From contig OZ245921.1 in assembly GCA_965229695.1 (NCBI GenBank), forward strand, positions 2,480,001 to 2,544,000: a stretch of DNA of 64,000 nt, in the 5' to 3' direction. This DNA is from JANSYL01 sp965229695. Its GTDB lineage: Bacteria; Pseudomonadota; Alphaproteobacteria; Rhodobacterales; Rhodobacteraceae. Position 1 is the stretch's first letter. The number at the start of each line of letters is the position of its first letter. Below are positions 48,640 through 57,208 of this stretch, one piece after another. The notes under the pieces are model-generated. The model saw only the letters and a program-made list of their open reading frames with translations, was not told the origin of the DNA and did not search any database. A program made the translations under genes and the position numbers.

Positions 48640-48759
48640 GGCGGCTCCTTTCTGTTTCGTGATTTCAGTTCGCGGTTTGATTTCGATGCTTGATATATGG
48701 CGCAAGGTCATGCATTACGGAAACGAATGTTCCTGAACTTAAAGATCACGGACCTTGAT

Positions 48760-49614
48760 ATGCCAAGAAACATGGACCTCACCGCCCTTCGCGCGTTTGT
48801 CGCCGTTGCCGATTCCGGCGGCGTCACCAAAGCGTCGGGGTTTCTCAACCTCACCCAATCGGCGGTGTCGATGCAGCTTAAGCGGCTGGAAGATATGTTA
48901 GATGTGGCGCTGTTCGACCGCGCGGCGCGCAAGATGAACCTGACCGCCGCGGGCGAGCAGATGCTAAGCTACGCGCGTCGGATGCTAGAGCTGAATGATG
49001 AGGTTTTGGCCCGCCTGACCGCCCCCGCCTATGAGGGTGAGATCAAATTGGGCGTGCCCCATGACATTGTGTACCCCTCAATCCCGCAGGTGTTGCACCG
49101 CTTTGCCGCTGCTTACCCGCGCATGAAGGTCAATCTGGTGTCGTCTTACACCGAACGGCTGAAGCGTATGTTCGCGCGGGGTGAGGTTGACGCGATTCTA
49201 ACCACCGAAAACCAGCTTGATGCCGGCGGCGAAACCCTGCTGCAGCGGCGCTTGGTCTGGGTCGGGGCCGTGAATGGGCAGATGTGGAAACAACGCCCCC
49301 TGCGTCTGGCCTTTGAACATGCCTGTATCTTCCGGTCGTCCGCGCAAGCGGCGCTGGATGCCCATGGCGTGCCTTGGGAAATGGCCGTGGAAAGCGATTC
49401 CGTACGCACGGTCGAGGCATCGGTCAGCGCCGATTTGGCCGTGCACACCAGCATCGAAGGGACCGAACCGCCTTATGTCGAACAAATCGCCCATGGCGGC
49501 GGCTTGCCGGAACTGCCGATGGTCAAGATCAACCTGTATAAATCCGACCTGATCCAGGGCGAACCGTTCCAAGCGCTGATTGATTACACCCGCACCGCCT
49601 ATCGCGGGCTGTGA
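48760..49614 (+). CDS. LysR-family transcriptional regulator
   Basis: The protein (about 284 residues from ATG 48760) has the LysR winged helix-turn-helix 'MDLTALRAFVAVADSGGVTK' and 'ASGFLNLTQSAVSMQLKRLE', followed by the two-lobed effector domain (about 95-280). ATG 48772 is an equally possible start; ATG 48697 would add an unlikely lead. The effector is unknown. It is divergent from the DUF1127 gene across about 120 bases, the classical layout for a LysR target. Confidence 0.93.
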   Translation: MPRNMDLTALRAFVAVADSGGVTKASGFLNLTQSAVSMQLKRLEDMLDVALFDRAARKMNLTAAGEQMLSYARRMLELNDEVLARLTAPAYEGEIKLGVPHDIVYPSIPQVLHRFAAAYPRMKVNLVSSYTERLKRMFARGEVDAILTTENQLDAGGETLLQRRLVWVGAVNGQMWKQRPLRLAFEHACIFRSSAQAALDAHGVPWEMAVESDSVRTVEASVSADLAVHTSIEGTEPPYVEQIAHGGGLPELPMVKINLYKSDLIQGEPFQALIDYTRTAYRGL

Positions 49615-49630
49615 GGGCGGTGGCGCGGGC

Positions 49631-50590
49631 TTAGATCGTGACCACCACCTTGCCGGTCGATTTGCGGCTACGCAAAAGCTCCATCGCCTCTGCCGCCTGA
49701 TCCAGCGGATAGGTGGCGCTGATATGGGGGCGGATCTGCCCCTCCACATACATCTGCATCAGGTCGGCCAGGCTGCCGGTCAGGATGTCGGGCGCAAATT
49801 TCAGATACCCGCCCCAATAGACGCCCAGCAGGCTGATGTTTTTCACCAATAGGATATTGGCGGGCACTTGCGGCACATCCCCGCTGGCAAAGCCAATGCT
49901 CAAAATCCGGCCTTCGGGGTTGGTGGCCCGCAACGCGGCCTTGAACGCATCGCCACCCACCGCGTCATAAACCACATCCGCCCCGCCCAGCGCTTTGACG
50001 CGCTCGCGGATATCGTCGCTTTCGCTGTCGATCAGATGTTGTGCTCCGGCGGCCTTGGCGACGGCAAGCTTTTCGGCACCCCGCGCCACGGCGATCACCT
50101 CGGCCCCCATCACCGCGCCCAGTTCGACCGCCGTCAGGCCAACACCGCCCGCCGCGCCCAAAACCAGTAAGCGCTCGCCCGGCTGAAGCCCGGCCCGATG
50201 CTTCAAGGCCAGGTGCGATGTGCCATAGGCCACCAAAAACCCCGCCGCGGTTTCAAACGGCATCTCGTCGGGGATCGGCGCGCAGCGCGCAGCCTCGAAC
50301 ACGCCGTATTCGGCCAGCCCGCCCTGGCCGCCAAACACCGCCACGCGCGTACCAACGGCTGGCTGGGTCACATCCGGGCCCAGCGCGTCCACAACACCGG
50401 CCACTTCCAAGCCCAGGGTAAAGGGCGGCTTGGGTGTTTCCTGATACGTGCCTTTCACCATCAAAAGATCGGCAAAATTCAGACCGCAGGCAGCAATTTT
50501 AACGCGAACCTCGCCATGGCCTGGATTGACAGTTTCAGTGTCAACCAAAACTGGCGATTCTTCGAACTTTTGCACTTGAAACGCCCGCAT
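49631..50590 (-). CDS. NADPH:quinone oxidoreductase family protein (MDR, zinc-free)
   Basis: The 319-residue protein is a medium-chain dehydrogenase/reductase without zinc cysteines. The coenzyme motif is 'GAAGGVGLTAVELGAVMGA' near residue 150, 'DAVGGDAFKAALRATNPEG' follows near 210, and 'PGHGEVRVKIAACGLNFADL' marks the N-terminal GroES-like fold. These fit quinone oxidoreductase (QOR/YhdH-like) enzymes. Its physiological substrate is unknown. It converges with the LysR gene. Confidence 0.92.
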   Translation of the reverse strand: MRAFQVQKFEESPVLVDTETVNPGHGEVRVKIAACGLNFADLLMVKGTYQETPKPPFTLGLEVAGVVDALGPDVTQPAVGTRVAVFGGQGGLAEYGVFEAARCAPIPDEMPFETAAGFLVAYGTSHLALKHRAGLQPGERLLVLGAAGGVGLTAVELGAVMGAEVIAVARGAEKLAVAKAAGAQHLIDSESDDIRERVKALGGADVVYDAVGGDAFKAALRATNPEGRILSIGFASGDVPQVPANILLVKNISLLGVYWGGYLKFAPDILTGSLADLMQMYVEGQIRPHISATYPLDQAAEAMELLRSRKSTGKVVVTI

Positions 50591-50872
50591 GTCGGCTCCT
50601 TTTATTCCATGTTGCCAAGACCCTAGCCGCCTTTGGCCTGGGTCGCCAGCCTGTGCGGAATGATCACCTATCTTTTCGCCCTAAAGGCGAGTACCATATG
50701 TCTACGACGCCTGACACCTATACGGGAGCCTTCAAACCCAGAATCGCCAGTGAATTGATCCTTGGGGCCCGCGCACTACGTCCGCATATTGCGCAAAATA
50801 ACGCGAGTCCGATGGGAAATTCAGCAGGGGTTTTCCGGCGGGGCACCGTAGTATTTTGAAAAGGAGGCGCAT

Positions 50873-51265
50873 GTGAAACACCCCGTCGATGTCCATGTTG
50901 GAAAACGTGTTCGCCATCGTCGCTGGATGGTCGGAATGACCCAACAGCAGCTCGCCGAAAAAGTTGGCATCAAGTTCCAGCAGATTCAGAAATACGAAAC
51001 CGGCATGAACCGCATCAGCGCCTCGCGTCTGTGGGATATTGCCGAGGCGCTGTCGGTGCCCGTCAGCTATGTGTTCGAGGGCATGGACGGCGACGAGGCC
51101 GAGGGCGAGGCCCCCGCCGCCAGCAACACCGCTTCGGCCATGCCGGGCGATCTTTTGGCGGATAAGGAGGCGCTGGAACTGGTGCGTTGCTATTACGCCA
51201 TTCCTGAAAACCAGCGCCGCCGCCTGTTTGAACTGGCCCGCGTCCTGTCCGAGACTGCCGCCTAA
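50873..51265 (+). CDS. XRE-family helix-turn-helix regulator
   Basis: The 130-residue protein starts at GTG 50873, with AAGGAGG eight bases upstream. Its N-terminal half is an XRE/Cro-type HTH: 'RVRHRRWMVGMTQQQLAEKV', 'GIKFQQIQKYETGMNRISAS' and 'RLWDIAEALSVPVSYVFEG'. A linker (about 75-95) precedes a helical C-terminus ('LVRCYYAIPENQRRRLFELA'). Similar regulators are common in Rhodobacterales. Its targets are unknown. No obvious partner gene lies next to it. Confidence 0.92.
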   Translation: MKHPVDVHVGKRVRHRRWMVGMTQQQLAEKVGIKFQQIQKYETGMNRISASRLWDIAEALSVPVSYVFEGMDGDEAEGEAPAASNTASAMPGDLLADKEALELVRCYYAIPENQRRRLFELARVLSETAA

Positions 51266-51347
51266 ACCCACCGCGCCCGCTTGACCGCAAGCAGGCGCTG
51301 TGCGACCCCGCGCCTGCACCAGATCCGCAGGCCGCCTTGGGGGCACT

Positions 51348-52190
51348 ATGTCTGACACATCCGCCGCGTCATCGCCGCTGCCGCAGCTTGACCCTGCCTT
51401 GCAGGTCGAACTGGCCGAAACGGCCCATGCCATGGCCAATGCCGCCCGCGCTGCGATCCTGCCCTTCTTCCGCAGCCGGGGGCTAAAGACCGAAGATAAG
51501 GGTGCCACGCTTTTCGATCCCGTGACCGCCGCCGACCGCGCCGCCGAGGCTGCGATGCGTGCCGTTCTGGCCCAGCGACGCCCCGACGATGCAATCTTGG
51601 GTGAGGAAGAGGGGGCCAAACCCGGCAGCACCGGCTTCACCTGGGTGCTCGACCCCATTGACGGTACGCGCGGCTTTATCTCGGGAACCCCGACCTGGGG
51701 TGTGCTCATCGCGCTTAATCTCGATACCGGCCCGATTTATGGCTTGATCGATCAGCCCTATATCGGCGAACGGTTCGAAGGCGGCTTTGGCCGCGCCCAG
51801 ATGATCGGCCCGCTGGGCGAACAGACCCTGGGCGTGCGCGCCACAACCGACCTGTCGGACGCGGTTTTGTTCACCACCTTCCCAGAGCTTGGCAGCCCGG
51901 TCGAGCGGGCGGGCTTCGAAGCGGTGCGCGATCAGGTACGCCTGGTGCGCTATGGCATGGATTGTTACGCTTATGCACTGCTGGCCGCCGGGCAGATCGA
52001 TCTGGTGATCGAGGCTGGGTTGCACAGCTATGATATCGCGGCCCCCATTGCGGTGATCCAAGCCGCGGGTGGCATCGTCACCGATTGGTCCGGTGGCTCC
52101 GTCCACGATGGCGGGCGCGCGGTTGCCGCCGCCACGCCCGAACTGCACGCGGCAGCCCTGGCGCTGCTGGCACCGTTTCAGGCTGAGTGA
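51348..52190 (+). CDS. hisN: inositol monophosphatase-family enzyme, likely histidinol-phosphatase
   Basis: The 280-residue protein belongs to the inositol monophosphatase superfamily: 'LGEEEGAKPGSTGFTWVLDP' and 'IDGTRGFISGTPTWGVLIAL' hold the metal ligands (Glu, Asp, Asp), and 'SYDIAAPIAVIQAAGGIVTD' the C-terminal motif. This form, with 'TRGFISG', resembles HisN-type histidinol-phosphate phosphatases used by alphaproteobacteria in histidine synthesis. Inositol-phosphatase or sulfate-type activity cannot be excluded. ATG 51348 is preferred over 51300. Confidence 0.85.
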   Translation: MSDTSAASSPLPQLDPALQVELAETAHAMANAARAAILPFFRSRGLKTEDKGATLFDPVTAADRAAEAAMRAVLAQRRPDDAILGEEEGAKPGSTGFTWVLDPIDGTRGFISGTPTWGVLIALNLDTGPIYGLIDQPYIGERFEGGFGRAQMIGPLGEQTLGVRATTDLSDAVLFTTFPELGSPVERAGFEAVRDQVRLVRYGMDCYAYALLAAGQIDLVIEAGLHSYDIAAPIAVIQAAGGIVTDWSGGSVHDGGRAVAAATPELHAAALALLAPFQAE

Positions 52191-52415
52191 GGGGTACGTC
52201 AGCCCTTGCGCGGGAACCTGCCAAAGCTGGATCATTTCAAAATATCTGCATAGACCCTCTGAAATGGCGCCCAGATCAGTCTGGGCATGTAGATTTCCAA
52301 TATATTCACACTTCATCCACAGGTTGACAGCAAGGTGCGCGACCGTGCCGCCCGCGCTGCTTGCACCAATGCCCAGCGCGCGGCATCCTAGGTCAAAACC
52401 ACCCCAAGGTGATCC

Positions 52416-52874
52416 ATGCAGGCACGTATCCTTCTTTTTTTCGCCGCGCTTTCGGCCTGTGCGCCTGCGCCCGGCACCACCCGTCTGACCCCGGGCCAAA
52501 GCGTCGATATCGGCAGTGCGAACACGCAGCTATCGTTTCAACGCGCCGGGGCCGGGATTGTGCGCCCTTTGATCCACAACGCAGCCTTGCAGGGCGCGGC
52601 GCAATCCCATGCCGATGATCTGGCGCGCACCGGCGGCCTAAGCCATACCGGCAGCGACGGCAGCACGCTGACCGACCGGGTGGCGCGGGCCGGATACACG
52701 GCTTGCCTCAGCGCCGAAAACATCGCTTCTGGTCAGGCTGATATCCGCAGCACCATCGCCGATTGGATGGCCTCGCCCGGACATCGCGCCAATATCCTGA
52801 ATGCCCAGGTCACGCAGTTCGGTTTTGGCCAATCGGGCACAACGCGCGTGCTGGTGCTGGCCCGGCCCTGTTAA
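52416..52874 (+). CDS. CAP-domain lipoprotein
   Basis: The 152-residue protein has a lipobox (LSAC, cysteine near 15) and a CAP/SCP-like domain: 'AAQSHADDLARTGGLSHTGS', 'SAENIASGQADI' and 'WMASPGHRANILNAQVTQFG'. The His/Glu pair of the CAP cavity is present. Bacterial CAP proteins are secreted and of poorly known role. A 225-base AT-richer gap precedes it. Its stop overlaps the tail of the neighbouring minus-strand transporter by four bases. Confidence 0.88.
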   Translation: MQARILLFFAALSACAPAPGTTRLTPGQSVDIGSANTQLSFQRAGAGIVRPLIHNAALQGAAQSHADDLARTGGLSHTGSDGSTLTDRVARAGYTACLSAENIASGQADIRSTIADWMASPGHRANILNAQVTQFGFGQSGTTRVLVLARPC

Positions 52875-53779
52875 CGGCCCCGCAGGAACCGCAATTGGCT
52901 AAGCCCGATGCCCGCCAGGATCAGGGCCAAGGCGATGAATATCTGCGGCGGTAGGTCTTCGCCCATCAACGCCACCCCAAACACCACCGCCCAGACCGGT
53001 ACCATATAGCTGACCAAGCTCATGAAAAGCGACCCGGCCGTGGTGATGATCTTCACCCGCAGGATCGAGGCCAAACCGGTCGGCAGCAGCGCCACATAGA
53101 TCAACGCCAGGCTTGGGCGCAGCGGATAGATCTCGGGCAGCCCTTCGAACCACAGGGCCAGCGGCACCATCAACACCGCGCCCACCAGCAGCGTTGCGGC
53201 GGCAAAGGCCACCGGCGGCATCGGCGGGGCGCGGCGGGTCAAAACCGACCCGCCCGCATAACAGGCCGCCGCCCCGATACAGGCCAAGCGCCCCAACCAT
53301 TCCGCATCGCGCCCGGTGCTGTCCAAAGCGCCGTCGCCCACCAGCAGAACCAACCCAACAAAGCCCAAGGCCACGCCCGCAATCCGTCGTGGCCCGATCC
53401 CTTCCTCGGGCGAAAACACCGCAACCAAGGGCAGAACCAGCAAGGGCACCGCTCCCATCGCCACGCCCGCAAAGGCTGATGGCACATGGGTCAGCCCCCA
53501 ACTGAGCAGGGAAAAGGGCAGGGCGATCGCACCCGCCCCGATCAGGGCCGCAAACGCCCATTCGCGCCCGCCTCGAAGCTGCCCGATGCCTTGGCCAATC
53601 ATCGGCCCCGCCACGATCAGCGCCAACGCCCCCAGCGCCACGCGCCCGGCGGTGACCGTCACCGGCCCAAAGCCCTCCAACGCCAATGAGGTGCCCATAA
53701 AGGCTGTGCCCCAGATCACGCCAAGGCTTAGCACCAGCACCCAATTCAACGCGCCGGGATTGTCTGGCGTCGCGCTCAC
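52871..53779 (-). CDS. EamA/DMT-family transporter
   Basis: A 302-residue transporter with ten hydrophobic helices in two EamA domains. 'GVIWGTAFMGTSLALEGFGP' (residues 15-34) and 'GRVALGALALIVAGPM' are the first-repeat signatures, and 'YMVPVWAVVFGVALMGEDLP' the second. Members export amino acids and related metabolites; the substrate is unknown. It overlaps the downstream ABM gene start by four bases and converges with the CAP gene. Confidence 0.9.
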   Translation of the reverse strand: MSATPDNPGALNWVLVLSLGVIWGTAFMGTSLALEGFGPVTVTAGRVALGALALIVAGPMIGQGIGQLRGGREWAFAALIGAGAIALPFSLLSWGLTHVPSAFAGVAMGAVPLLVLPLVAVFSPEEGIGPRRIAGVALGFVGLVLLVGDGALDSTGRDAEWLGRLACIGAAACYAGGSVLTRRAPPMPPVAFAAATLLVGAVLMVPLALWFEGLPEIYPLRPSLALIYVALLPTGLASILRVKIITTAGSLFMSLVSYMVPVWAVVFGVALMGEDLPPQIFIALALILAGIGLSQLRFLRGR

Positions 53780-54129
53780 CCCTCGGCTCGATGGGCGATT
53801 TGGCTATCCTCGGGCGCTTCTGCGCGCGCCTCCATCCCGTAATCCCGGATCACGCCCGCGATGCGCAGCCGGTAATCGGAAAAATGCGTCTGCCGCCCCG
53901 CCGCCTGCGCCGCCCGGTGATCCGGCAATTGCCGCCACGCCTCCAGCGCGCTTTCATCCTCGAAAAAGGACAGCGATAAAAGCTTGCCGGGTTCGGTCAG
54001 GCTTTCGAACCGCTCGACCGAAATGAAGCCGGGGATCGTTTCCAATTGCGGGCGCAGATTGGCCGCGATGTCCAGATAGGCCCCGCGGTGGTCCGGCTTT
54101 GGCCAAACCTCGAAAATCACTGCAATCAT
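53776..54129 (-). CDS. antibiotic biosynthesis monooxygenase (ABM) domain protein
   Basis: The 117-residue protein has the dimeric ferredoxin-like ABM pattern: 'MIAVIFEVWPKPDHRGAYLD', 'IPGFISVERFESLTEPGKLL', 'SLSFFEDESALEAWRQLPDH' and 'FSDYRLRIAGVIRDYGM'. Such proteins are small oxygenases or heme-related enzymes. The start is at ATG 54129 because GGAGG lies eight bases upstream; the longer frame to 54243 is not supported. It lies upstream of and overlaps the EamA gene by four bases, forming a two-gene operon. Confidence 0.88.
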   Translation of the reverse strand: MIAVIFEVWPKPDHRGAYLDIAANLRPQLETIPGFISVERFESLTEPGKLLSLSFFEDESALEAWRQLPDHRAAQAAGRQTHFSDYRLRIAGVIRDYGMEARAEAPEDSQIAHRAEG

Positions 54130-54283
54130 GTCGTGCCTCCCTGGTCCACAGGTTTCGGGAAAACCAAGGCAGTGCGCAACAGCAAGTTGCGCGATTGGGC
54201 ACATGCGCCAGGCACTTGGCCTAAAGGCCCGGCGCGACCCCAAAGGCCACGCCGGGCTGTTTTCAGATGCGGGGCAGGCCGCG

Positions 54284-54850
54284 TCACCCCCGCATCTTAT
54301 GGTGCAGCAGGATGGGCACGATCAGATCCTCCTCATCCTCCAGATGTCGGGCCAGGAAGGCTTCGATCTCCGCGGCTGTGTCGCGCAAACCTTTCGCCTC
54401 TTCGCGCGCCTGAGGCTCATCCAACTGGATCAGTTTAATGACCCGATTGGCCTGCCCGGTGATGCGCTCTAACACCTCATCCAGCACCTCATGGTCGCTT
54501 TCCAAGGTCTCAAGTCCCCGTTCGAACCGATTATCAACCCCCTGAATTTCAGGGAAAAAGGATCGATCCTCCCAGGTGTGATGGCCATGCAGATTGGCCA
54601 CCAGCATATTGCCGAATTGGCCCAGGCGGCGGCCATAATCCTCGGGCGCGCGGGCCTTGCCCAGATAGGCTTCGGTGTCCAGCCGAACCAATTCGCCCAG
54701 TTGACGGAACATGCCATGCGCCCCCATCCAGTTTTGGATCGATTGCGCAAAATGCGGGTGATCGGGCCAGGCCTCCCGCGGATACTCTGCAAGCAAAGTC
54801 TCCACATCCGAGGGCCAACCCGTGCGGGTATGGATATCAAGATGTGTCAT
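54284..54850 (-). CDS. hemerythrin HHE-domain protein
   Basis: The 188-residue protein fits the hemerythrin-like HHE fold. Candidate iron ligands are the histidines in 'HFAQSIQNWMGAHGMFRQL', 'LVANLHGHHTWEDRSFFPEI', 'LESDHEVLDEVLERI' and 'LARHLEDEEDLIVPILLHHK', with glutamates near each. The pattern suggests a di-iron site binding O2 or NO. It is divergent from nothing nearby and stands alone before the ilvC terminator. Confidence 0.87.
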   Translation of the reverse strand: MTHLDIHTRTGWPSDVETLLAEYPREAWPDHPHFAQSIQNWMGAHGMFRQLGELVRLDTEAYLGKARAPEDYGRRLGQFGNMLVANLHGHHTWEDRSFFPEIQGVDNRFERGLETLESDHEVLDEVLERITGQANRVIKLIQLDEPQAREEAKGLRDTAAEIEAFLARHLEDEEDLIVPILLHHKMRG

Positions 54851-54927
54851 GGCAGATCAGATGGGGTGGCTGTTACGGTATAACAATCGCACATCCGCGC
54901 AGGGCTGGGTGCGCCAGATCACATACA

Positions 54928-54964
54928 CAAAAAAGGGGCGCCCAACCCTCCCTGGACGCCCCGC
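54928..54964 (-). terminator. rho-independent terminator after ilvC
   Basis: On the minus strand GGGGCG (complement at 54957-54962) pairs with CGCCCC (54935-54940) around a 16-base partly paired loop, and TTTTTT follows (54929-54934). It lies about 50 bases after the ilvC stop. Confidence 0.75.
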
Positions 54965-55015
54965 CAAGCCTATGAACCATGGCTCGGATGTTTTTTGAAC
55001 GAAAGGCTCAAGCCC

Positions 55016-56038
55016 TTAGTTCTTGGCCTTGTCGACCATCTTGCCGGCGGAAATCCACGGCATCATGCCGCGCAGCTTTTCGCCCACTTCTTCGATCTGA
55101 TGCGCATCGTTCATCCGGCGCGTGCCTTTGAAGAAGGGTTGGCCAACCGCGTTTTCCTGCATGAAGTCACGCACGAATTTGCCGGTCTGGATGTCGGTCA
55201 GGATCGCCTTCATCCGCGCCTTGGTCTCATCATAAGGCAGAACCCGCGGACCGCTGACATATTCGCCATATTCCGCCGTGTTCGAGATCGAGTAGTTCAT
55301 GTTGGCAATGCCGCCTTCGTAGATCAGGTCCACGATCAGCTTCACCTCGTGCAGACATTCGAAATAGGCCATCTCGGGCGCGTAACCGGCCTCGACCAGG
55401 GTTTCAAAGCCCGCGCGGATCAGCTCGACCAAGCCGCCGCACAACACGGCCTGTTCGCCGAACAGGTCGGTTTCGCATTCTTCCTTGAAGTTGGTCTCGA
55501 TAATGCCCGAGCGCCCGCCGCCAATGGCAGAACAATAGGACAGGCCAATCTCCAGCGCTTTGCCCGAGGCGTCATTGTCGACCGCCACCAGGCAGGGCAC
55601 GCCGCCGCCCTTGGTGTATTCGCCGCGCACGGTGTGGCCGGGGCCCTTGGGGGCCATCATGATCACATCGACACCGGGCTTCGGTTCGATCAGGCCGAAA
55701 TGCACGTTCAGACCATGGGCAAAGGCAATCGCCGCGCCTTCGCGCAGGTTGTCATGCACGTATTTCTTGTAGGTTTCGGCCTGCAATTCATCGGGCATGG
55801 TGAACATGATCAGATCGGCCCAGGCCGCCGCCTCGGCAATGCCCATCACCTGCAACCCTTCGCCTTCGGCTTTCGCCGCGCTGGCCGAACCGTCGCGCAG
55901 GGCGACAACCACGTTTTTGGCGCCGCTGTCGCGCAGGTTCAGTGCGTGCGCGTGACCCTGGCTGCCATAGCCCAGGATCGCCACTTTCATGTCTTTGATC
56001 AGATTCACATCGCAATCGCGATCGTAGTAAACGCGCAT
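55016..56038 (-). CDS. ilvC: ketol-acid reductoisomerase (NADP+)
   Basis: IlvC converts acetolactate and acetohydroxybutyrate to dihydroxy acids in valine, leucine and isoleucine synthesis. The class I enzyme is 340 residues: 'VAILGYGSQGHAHALNLRDS' (NADPH site), 'MMAPKGPGHTVRGEYTKGGG', and the metal-binding 'EEVGEKLRGMMPWI' type C-terminus. ATG 56038, after GGAGAGAG, gives the usual MRVYYDRDCD start. Two Lrp-type regulators lie divergently upstream, so branched-chain amino acid control is likely. Confidence 0.97.
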   Translation of the reverse strand: MRVYYDRDCDVNLIKDMKVAILGYGSQGHAHALNLRDSGAKNVVVALRDGSASAAKAEGEGLQVMGIAEAAAWADLIMFTMPDELQAETYKKYVHDNLREGAAIAFAHGLNVHFGLIEPKPGVDVIMMAPKGPGHTVRGEYTKGGGVPCLVAVDNDASGKALEIGLSYCSAIGGGRSGIIETNFKEECETDLFGEQAVLCGGLVELIRAGFETLVEAGYAPEMAYFECLHEVKLIVDLIYEGGIANMNYSISNTAEYGEYVSGPRVLPYDETKARMKAILTDIQTGKFVRDFMQENAVGQPFFKGTRRMNDAHQIEEVGEKLRGMMPWISAGKMVDKAKN

Positions 56039-56111
56039 GTCTCTCTCCATGGCTCAGAAATGTCTCTGCCGCGCACCATGCCGTGGGTTTGCTGGCTTTA
56101 CGCCCCATGAC

Positions 56112-56140
56112 TTGGCAAAAAAATCCAAGAATGCTAGAAA
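56112..56140 (+). promoter_or_regulatory. candidate promoter of the Lrp/AsnC gene pair
   Basis: TTGGCA (56112-56117) and TAGAAA (56135-56140) are 17 bases apart, about 35 bases before ATG 56175. The -35 box fits well and the -10 box poorly. The whole 136-base ilvC-Lrp spacer is AT-rich and likely bears regulator sites for both genes. Confidence 0.35.
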
Positions 56141-56174
56141 ATCATTCGCCAAAATTGACAATCAGAAACTAATC

Positions 56175-56630
56175 ATGCTCACCGATAGTGACCGCCGCCT
56201 TTTGCGCCATCTCCAGGCCGACCCGGCCCAGCCCATTGCCGATCTGGCCCAAGCCGCGCGTCTGCCCCTGGCCACCTGCTATAAGCGGCTGGAACGGTTG
56301 CAATCCAATGGCGTGCTCAAAGGGCAATCGCATCAAATCCATTGGCCCGCACTGGGCTACACGGTCGAGGTGTCGTTGCGCGTCACCCTCGACAAAACCA
56401 ACCCGCGCGCCTTTGACGAATTCCTCTCCGCCGCGCGCGAGGTGCCCGAGGTGGTGGAGCTGCAAACCTTCCTGGGCCGCGTTGATGCACGCCTGGCCGT
56501 CATCGCCAAATCCATGAGCCATTACCAAGAGATCTACCGCGACCGCATCCTGACCCTGCCCCATATCGCGGATATCGAGGCGTTGATGCAGGTCGCCACC
56601 ATCAAAGACCAACCGACGCTGCCACTATGA
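56175..56630 (+). CDS. Lrp/AsnC-family transcriptional regulator (first of pair)
   Basis: The 151-residue protein has the AsnC winged HTH ('LTDSDRRLLRHLQADPAQPI', 'ADLAQAARLPLATCYKRLER') and the RAM effector domain ('REVPEVVELQTFLGRVDARL', 'DRILTLPHIADIEALMQVAT'). ATG 56175 gives the classic short lead before the HTH; the longer open frame overlaps the spacer. It is divergent from ilvC, a common Lrp target. Its stop overlaps the second regulator by four bases. Confidence 0.92.
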   Translation: MLTDSDRRLLRHLQADPAQPIADLAQAARLPLATCYKRLERLQSNGVLKGQSHQIHWPALGYTVEVSLRVTLDKTNPRAFDEFLSAAREVPEVVELQTFLGRVDARLAVIAKSMSHYQEIYRDRILTLPHIADIEALMQVATIKDQPTLPL

Positions 56631-57085
56631 TCGACCTCGACCCAACCGACCGCGCGATCCTCCGCCATGTGCAGGCAGACGCAACGCTCAAAGCTTCCGA
56701 ATTGGGCCGCCGCCTTGGCCTTAGCCAGCCCGCGACCTGGCGCCGGGTGAAACGCCTGACCGAGGCCGGCGTGATCGGCGCGCGCCGCCTGATCCTTGAT
56801 CTGGAAAAGCTGGGCTTTGGCGTCACGGTGTTTTTGGGCGTGAAATTGGCCACCAAAGGCCGGGTCAGCCTGGACGATTTCGAACGCGCTGTCTCCGCCA
56901 TCCCCGAGGTGCAGACGGTCGAACACGTCCTCGGGCTTTACGATTACCGCTTGCGGGTCGTTGCCCGCGACCTGCCCGATTTCGAACGCGTCCTGCGCCG
57001 CCGCATCATGACCCTGCCCGGCGTCGGCAATGTCGAGGCCAACGTGCTGCTGTCGGAGGAGCGCCTGCCTGGGCCTCTGGGTTGA
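56627..57085 (+). CDS. Lrp/AsnC-family transcriptional regulator (second of pair)
   Basis: The 152-residue protein repeats the same domain plan: HTH 'LDPTDRAILRHVQADATLKA' and 'SELGRRLGLSQPATWRRVKR', RAM domain 'SAIPEVQTVEHVLGLYDYRL' and 'RRRIMTLPGVGNVEANVLLS'. It begins with ATGA overlap on the first regulator. The two may act as a heteromer or as separate sensors. Downstream, 120 bases on, is a class V aminotransferase gene. Confidence 0.93.
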   Translation: MIDLDPTDRAILRHVQADATLKASELGRRLGLSQPATWRRVKRLTEAGVIGARRLILDLEKLGFGVTVFLGVKLATKGRVSLDDFERAVSAIPEVQTVEHVLGLYDYRLRVVARDLPDFERVLRRRIMTLPGVGNVEANVLLSEERLPGPLG

Positions 57086-57208
57086 CGCGGATCGGAAACC
57101 GGGGCGCGCGATCGGGCCCAGACCGGCCTCAAAAACCCGCCTGCAGCGGCGATTTTGCTTTGGACAGCCACCGCCCCCCGCGCTACCCCAGACCCAAGCA
57201 AGGGAAGG

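Noticed and set aside
50653..50859. Short plus-strand frame before the XRE gene, possibly starting at ATG 50698
   Set aside because: AAGGCGAG before 50698 could be a ribosome binding site, but the 53-residue product has no recognisable feature and the region more likely holds the XRE promoter and leader. It remains undecided.
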